From Daphnia carinata (taxonomy: Eukaryota; Arthropoda; Branchiopoda; Diplostraca; Daphniidae): DNA of 64,000 nt. This document shows, in pieces, positions 63,401 to 64,000 of this stretch. Position 1 is the first letter of the stretch. Every line of letters starts with the position of its first letter. Both the position numbers and the translations under genes were made by a program. Under the pieces are notes generated by a model. The model ran no database searches. It saw only the letters and a list, made by a program, of their open reading frames with translations, and was not told where the DNA came from. The DNA lies in the NCBI RefSeq assembly GCF_022539665.2, contig NC_081332.1, forward strand, positions 4,603,803-4,667,802, in the 5' to 3' direction.

Positions 63401-64000
63401 TCATAGAACATAGGTGCCCAACTTCAACTCTCTCCCCCCCCCCCTTATCTCTTCGAGTGTGTGACCCTTTTAAAATACAACGGACAAATTCAAAAGTACG
63501 TCAATATGATTTTCAAAGCAACTCCCGTTAATGAAAAATCGCTCTCACGTGTACCTCATCGGGTAGAAACGGCAAAGGTGCGCCGATTGGCAATCGACAC
63601 TCGATCATTTGAACTTTCATTTACCTACACAACAACAAGAAATCGCTAGAAGGGAAAACAACAAAAAGGAAACCGATAAAACAAAAAAAAAAAATCCCGT
63701 CTCTTCGATCACGAAACAAAACACGAAAATCTATGAATAAATGATCACGCATCTATACACAATCTGTAAGCATTTACAAGAGGGGCGTCAATTTCAAACG
63801 CAATTCACGTACAATCTGGAAAACAACAAGAAAAAAGAGGCGAAAGTGCGTTTGTCCAGATGACGGCCGGTGTTCCATCATTCGGCAATCGAACCTTTCG
63901 ACCAAACGACAAGAAACACACACACAAAAAAAAAAAATGGGTGTGAATAAGGTGTGCAAGAAAAAAAAAAGTAGCAAAACGGTTTAGCATTTTCATGAAC
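60471..64000 (-). other. Upstream intron, part 7, to the right edge: no gene seen
   Basis: Contains the CA tract at 60715-60730, two hairpin-capable inverted repeats at 61161-61247, TGACGTCA at 61908-61915 and C11 at 63434-63444. No 5' exon of the CUX/CASP gene is visible before the edge, so the intron continues beyond the window or the missing exons are too short for me to detect. Confidence -1.
61161..61247. repeat. Two neighbouring inverted repeats (hairpins)
   Basis: CACGTCT at 61161-61167 and AGACGTG at 61173-61179 are complementary 7-bp arms with a 5-nt loop. AAGTGTGTGTT at 61209-61219 and AACACACACTT at 61237-61247 are complementary 11-bp arms with a 17-nt loop. A further AACACACACTTT lies near 61077-61088. 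There is no T-run or gene end that would make these terminators, and they are too short for a typical pre-microRNA. Confidence -1.

Noticed and set aside
1-64000. Bacterial-type systems, CRISPR arrays, operons, viral insertions or intact transposons
   Set aside because: No regularly spaced repeats, ribosome-binding sites, transposase or reverse-transcriptase motifs or long terminal repeats were seen. The sequence is eukaryotic intron.

Overview
This looks like a 64 kb piece of a eukaryotic nuclear genome lying almost entirely inside one very large gene. The only protein-coding sequence I can support is a single 138-bp exon on the minus strand at 22696-22833. It encodes the DPVP...LRETLAEYNEEF coiled-coil segment of the shared N-terminus of CUX (Cut-type homeobox transcription factor) and CASP (Golgi coiled-coil protein). 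Both splice sites and a well-placed branch-point sequence are visible. Transcription therefore runs from high to low coordinates: 22836-64000 is upstream intron (more than 41 kb, with earlier exons beyond the right edge) and 1-22695 is downstream intron (more than 22 kb, with later exons beyond the left edge).

The organism is most likely an arthropod, and a branchiopod crustacean such as Daphnia is my best guess. This rests on the AT-leaning but CpG-rich composition, the very frequent mononucleotide runs of all four bases (T up to 41, A up to 34, C up to 25, G up to 15), abundant GA/CA/GAA/GGC microsatellites, and an exon clearly diverged from vertebrate CUX1 but still alignable. I cannot confirm it without a database search.

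Layout: 1-13.6 kb is dense in homopolymers and microsatellites, with two weak tRNA-like fragments (5.05 kb and 8.6 kb) and a regulatory-looking block between two CT repeats (12.3-12.6 kb). 13.6-22.7 kb is mixed, with two more homopolymer-poor blocks at 15.3-15.8 kb (octamer, E-box and homeodomain cores) and 19.55-20.33 kb (GC-rich, GAGA repeat, TCF-like site). The exon follows at 22.7 kb. 24.05-30.08 kb has only one run of 15 bases or more and contains a compact cluster of palindromic GCCAT (Pho/YY1-type) sites at 27.2-27.4 kb. 30-64 kb returns to homopolymer-rich intron, with a tRNA-like, possibly SINE-derived element at 55.6 kb and the longest C run at 60.45 kb.

Two short palindromes recur more than composition predicts: TGACGTCA (8 copies) and GGAGGGCCCTCC (3 copies). 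Cut-class genes in other animals have large intronic enhancer regions, so these are the most useful leads. I found no nested gene, CRISPR array, operon, intact transposon, rRNA or canonical tRNA. Nearly all long open frames here are translated homopolymers or microsatellites (poly-Lys, Phe, Pro, Gly). All counts were made by eye.
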